From contig CAYYPK010000005.1 in assembly GCA_964473525.1 (NCBI GenBank), forward strand, positions 1 to 64,000: DNA of 64,000 nucleotides. Reading direction: 5' to 3'. Below the pieces are notes generated by a model that was not told the origin of the DNA, did no database searches, and saw only the letters and a list, made by a program, of their open reading frames with translations. The translations under genes were made by a program, and so were the position numbers. This stretch comes from GCA-2687025 sp964473525. Lineage in GTDB: Bacteria; Poribacteria; WGA-4E; GCA-2687025. The stretch's first letter is position 1; each line of letters opens with the position of its first letter. Positions 62,318 through 64,000 of the stretch are shown one piece after another.

Positions 62318-63427
62318 GTGGACGATAAGGCATTCTTCGCTGGCAAGAGGCCCTGGTCTAGGCTGAAGGATCGGATCCTAGCGGCATACCTCCCGGCGTA
62401 TCTAACCAAGGTGGCGAAACGGAACCGGCGAATAGTCCTCGTGGATGCCTTCGCCGGGGCGGGCAAGTTCGATGACGGAACGGCAGGTTCGCCGCTGATC
62501 ATCTGCAACGCGGCGGAGAAGTACGCGAAGGGGAAGTACCACGCCGTGTTCATGAACACGGATGAGGCGTCCCATGCGCATCTCACCCATCTGTTGCAGA
62601 CGTGGATTCAGGCGGGCACGGCGGTGGCGCTCCATGGGTCGGCGACAGCTCAGCTCGCCGACGTCGGAGCACAACTGGGGAGCGACACGGCGTTCATCTA
62701 CCTGGATCCCTTCGGCATCAAAGGGTGCGAATTCTCAACGATCGCGCCGCTTCTGAAGAGGGACAGCCGCCACAGCACAGAGATACTCATCAGCTTGGAC
62801 GCCAGCATTATCCACCGGCTTGCGGCGAGGAGGGCTGTGAACGAGGGCCGCGGCGGCGAGCCCCGCATCAAGACATTCCACAACACCCTGACGGACGTCC
62901 TCGGTGGAGATGACTGGCGGGCCTCCATGCTGGATCCACACGCCACTGCCGATGAGCAAATCATGGGTGTGATGCGTGCATATCAGCGTCGGATAGAGGC
63001 CCTCGGCATGACGTACACGGGTTCGTGCCCAATAAGGCAAGGGGCCGGTGGGAAGATCCTCCGCACCGTCACGTTCTGCTCGAGACATCCCCACGCGCTT
63101 GAGCTCATGAACGAAAACATGCACCGTGCGTACGCTGAGGCGATGGCTGACTCAGAGTCGCAACCGGCTATGCCCGGGTTCGCCGAATGGGAATCGGAGA
63201 GCCGCCGGCAGCGCCTACGGGCCGTGATTCTTGCGACCGTGCGTCGGCGACCCGGACGCTCACGCCGCGACGTGTGGCAGGATGTTGCGCAGCAGCACTT
63301 CATGGAGTACACGCATAGTGACCACATCGCGGTTGTGTCCGGCCTTGTGCGCGATGGAGTGGTCCACGCGGAGGATGTGAGGGGCACGGGCAGACTCAAC
63401 GACGACAGTCGGCTGTCGCTGTTGTAA
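62318..63427 (+). CDS. tcmP: Three-Cys-motif partner protein (TcmP)
   Basis: 369 residues starting at GTG with AGGAG 8 bases upstream. The N-terminal half looks like a Rossmann methyltransferase-like fold, with RIVLVDAFAGAGKFDDGTAG and FIYLDPFGIKGCEF (DPFG). The C-terminal 80 residues (AVILATVRRRPGRSRRDVWQDV, YTHSDHIAVVSGLVRDGVVHAE) look like a winged helix. This layout and the partner gene 58 bases downstream, which carries a three-Cys motif, identify the TcmP family (partner of DUF5131/Gp37-Gp68). The biochemical role of the pair is not established; nucleic-acid modification is one guess. Confidence 0.85.
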   Translation: MDDKAFFAGKRPWSRLKDRILAAYLPAYLTKVAKRNRRIVLVDAFAGAGKFDDGTAGSPLIICNAAEKYAKGKYHAVFMNTDEASHAHLTHLLQTWIQAGTAVALHGSATAQLADVGAQLGSDTAFIYLDPFGIKGCEFSTIAPLLKRDSRHSTEILISLDASIIHRLAARRAVNEGRGGEPRIKTFHNTLTDVLGGDDWRASMLDPHATADEQIMGVMRAYQRRIEALGMTYTGSCPIRQGAGGKILRTVTFCSRHPHALELMNENMHRAYAEAMADSESQPAMPGFAEWESESRRQRLRAVILATVRRRPGRSRRDVWQDVAQQHFMEYTHSDHIAVVSGLVRDGVVHAEDVRGTGRLNDDSRLSLL

Positions 63428-63485
63428 CTCCCTGGCGGCGGGCTCGCCGCGCGCGCTGGCCCATGTTCCCGCAGGTAAGGAGACC

Positions 63486-64000
63486 ATGGCCGAGCAGTCC
63501 AACATCGAGTGGACGGAGGCAACGTGGAACCCCGTCACCGGCTGCACGAAGATCAGCCCGGGGTGTAAGCACTGCTACGCCGAGCTCCTGTCGATGCGCT
63601 TGCAGGCCATGGGACAGCGCAAGTACGCCAACGGCTTCGACGTGACGCTCCACGAGCGCACGTTGGGCGACCCGCTCCGGTGGAAGCGCCCGCAGATGAT
63701 CTTCGTGAACTCCATGAGCGACCTGTTCCACGACGACGTGCCTGACGAGTACATCCTGCGCGTGTTCGAGGCGATGCATCGCGCGGGGCATCACACGTAT
63801 CAGGTGCTGACGAAGCGGTCGGAGCGGCTGGCGCGGGTCGGCGACATGCTGCCGTGGGCGCCGCACATCTGGATGGGCGTCAGCGTTGAGGACGCCGACT
63901 ACGCGTTCCGCATCGACGACCTGCGACGCACATCGGCGCACCTGAAGTTCCTGTCCGTCGAACCCCTGCTAGGCCCGCTACCTGACCTCGACCTGGCCGA
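63486..64000 (+). CDS. Three-Cys-motif protein, phage Gp37/Gp68 (DUF5131) family, 3' end outside window
   Basis: Starts at the ATG at 63486 with AAGGAG 5 bases upstream and remains open to the window end. The first 30 residues contain the family signature TGCTKISPGCKHCYAE, with Cys20, Cys27 and Cys30 (C-x6-C-x2-C), a radical-SAM-like cluster motif with different spacing. NPVTGC, IFVNSMSDLFHDDVP and YQVLTKRSERL are typical of DUF5131. FLSVEPLLGPLP follows near the window end. It is translated from the same transcript as tcmP in all likelihood. Distribution of such genes in phages explains the family name; no phage genes are near. Confidence 0.88.
   Translation, partial: MAEQSNIEWTEATWNPVTGCTKISPGCKHCYAELLSMRLQAMGQRKYANGFDVTLHERTLGDPLRWKRPQMIFVNSMSDLFHDDVPDEYILRVFEAMHRAGHHTYQVLTKRSERLARVGDMLPWAPHIWMGVSVEDADYAFRIDDLRRTSAHLKFLSVEPLLGPLPDLDLA

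Noticed and set aside
62318..64000. A prophage, suggested by the Gp37/Gp68 family name
   Set aside because: No integrase, capsid, tail or lysis gene is present; this family is common outside phages.
1..64000. tRNA, rRNA, CRISPR array, transposase, origin
   Set aside because: No CCA-ended cloverleaf, rRNA core sequence, regularly spaced repeat, transposase-like protein or DnaA-box cluster was recognised by reading; a tRNAscan-SE and Infernal run would settle the RNA part.

Overview
The window is a GC-rich, gene-dense bacterial chromosome segment. It most resembles a marine or sponge-associated Candidatus Poribacteria genome, probably a metagenome-assembled contig. The main evidence is the C-terminal tail shared by the two largest secreted proteins (3-3920 and 22463-26059): a PNPFNPETWIPFEL core, then an ALGY/DLGYR-type strand, YWDGRNE, and ASGVY. 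From memory this tail is typical of that phylum. The surrounding gene content fits too: sulfatase, heparinase II/III-like lyase, DUF1080/LamG-type proteins, CehA-type metallohydrolase, DUF5916 and DUF6785 families, large beta-propellers and many lipoproteins. The lineage call is an inference; there is no rRNA or marker gene here.

Left part (1-8.9 kb): the end of a giant Asp/Glu/Ala-rich surface protein, then a D-2-hydroxyacid dehydrogenase, a LamG-like secreted protein, a lipoprotein, a Gfo/Idh/MocA oxidoreductase and an alpha/beta hydrolase. From 8.9 to 14.1 kb lies a compact minus-strand signalling operon: a hybrid histidine kinase, a pentapeptide-repeat protein, a receiver-kinase and a stand-alone receiver. 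It has a recognisable promoter framed by a direct repeat. Next come an orphan branched-chain amino-acid-type binding protein, a second pentapeptide-repeat protein and a MauG-type di-haem peroxidase (14.3-18.3 kb). A polytopic membrane protein followed by a heparinase-like lyase (18.5-22.4 kb) looks like a polysaccharide uptake and degradation pair.

Middle part (22.4-47.6 kb): a secreted Calx-beta protein, a broken Calx-beta paralogue facing a 5'-truncated M3 peptidase, an M14 carboxypeptidase and a GNAT enzyme. An AAA-like ATPase follows, next to an unrecognised protein with an R-x4-H (HEPN-like) motif; this is the best candidate for an undescribed system, possibly defensive. Then come a 1395-residue propeller lipoprotein, a Cys-rich exported protein, an outer-membrane barrel candidate with Ca-binding-like loops, an M19 dipeptidase, a WD40 protein, a DUF2807 lipoprotein, a URO-D-like methyltransferase and a CBM9/DUF5916 barrel protein.

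Right part (47.6-64 kb): a nucleotidyltransferase, an ECF sigma factor fused to a LamG/DUF1080-like domain, a type I sulfatase, a small membrane protein, a CehA-type metallohydrolase downstream of a nitrilase-family amidase, a metallophosphoesterase, a YfbK-like VWA lipoprotein, a 13-repeat WD40 protein with a decayed copy of its 5' end upstream, and at the right edge the TcmP/three-Cys-motif gene pair, the second gene being cut by the window end. Short intergenic hairpin repeats sit between convergent genes at 33.5 and 57.9 kb. I saw no tRNA, rRNA, CRISPR array, transposase or integrase.
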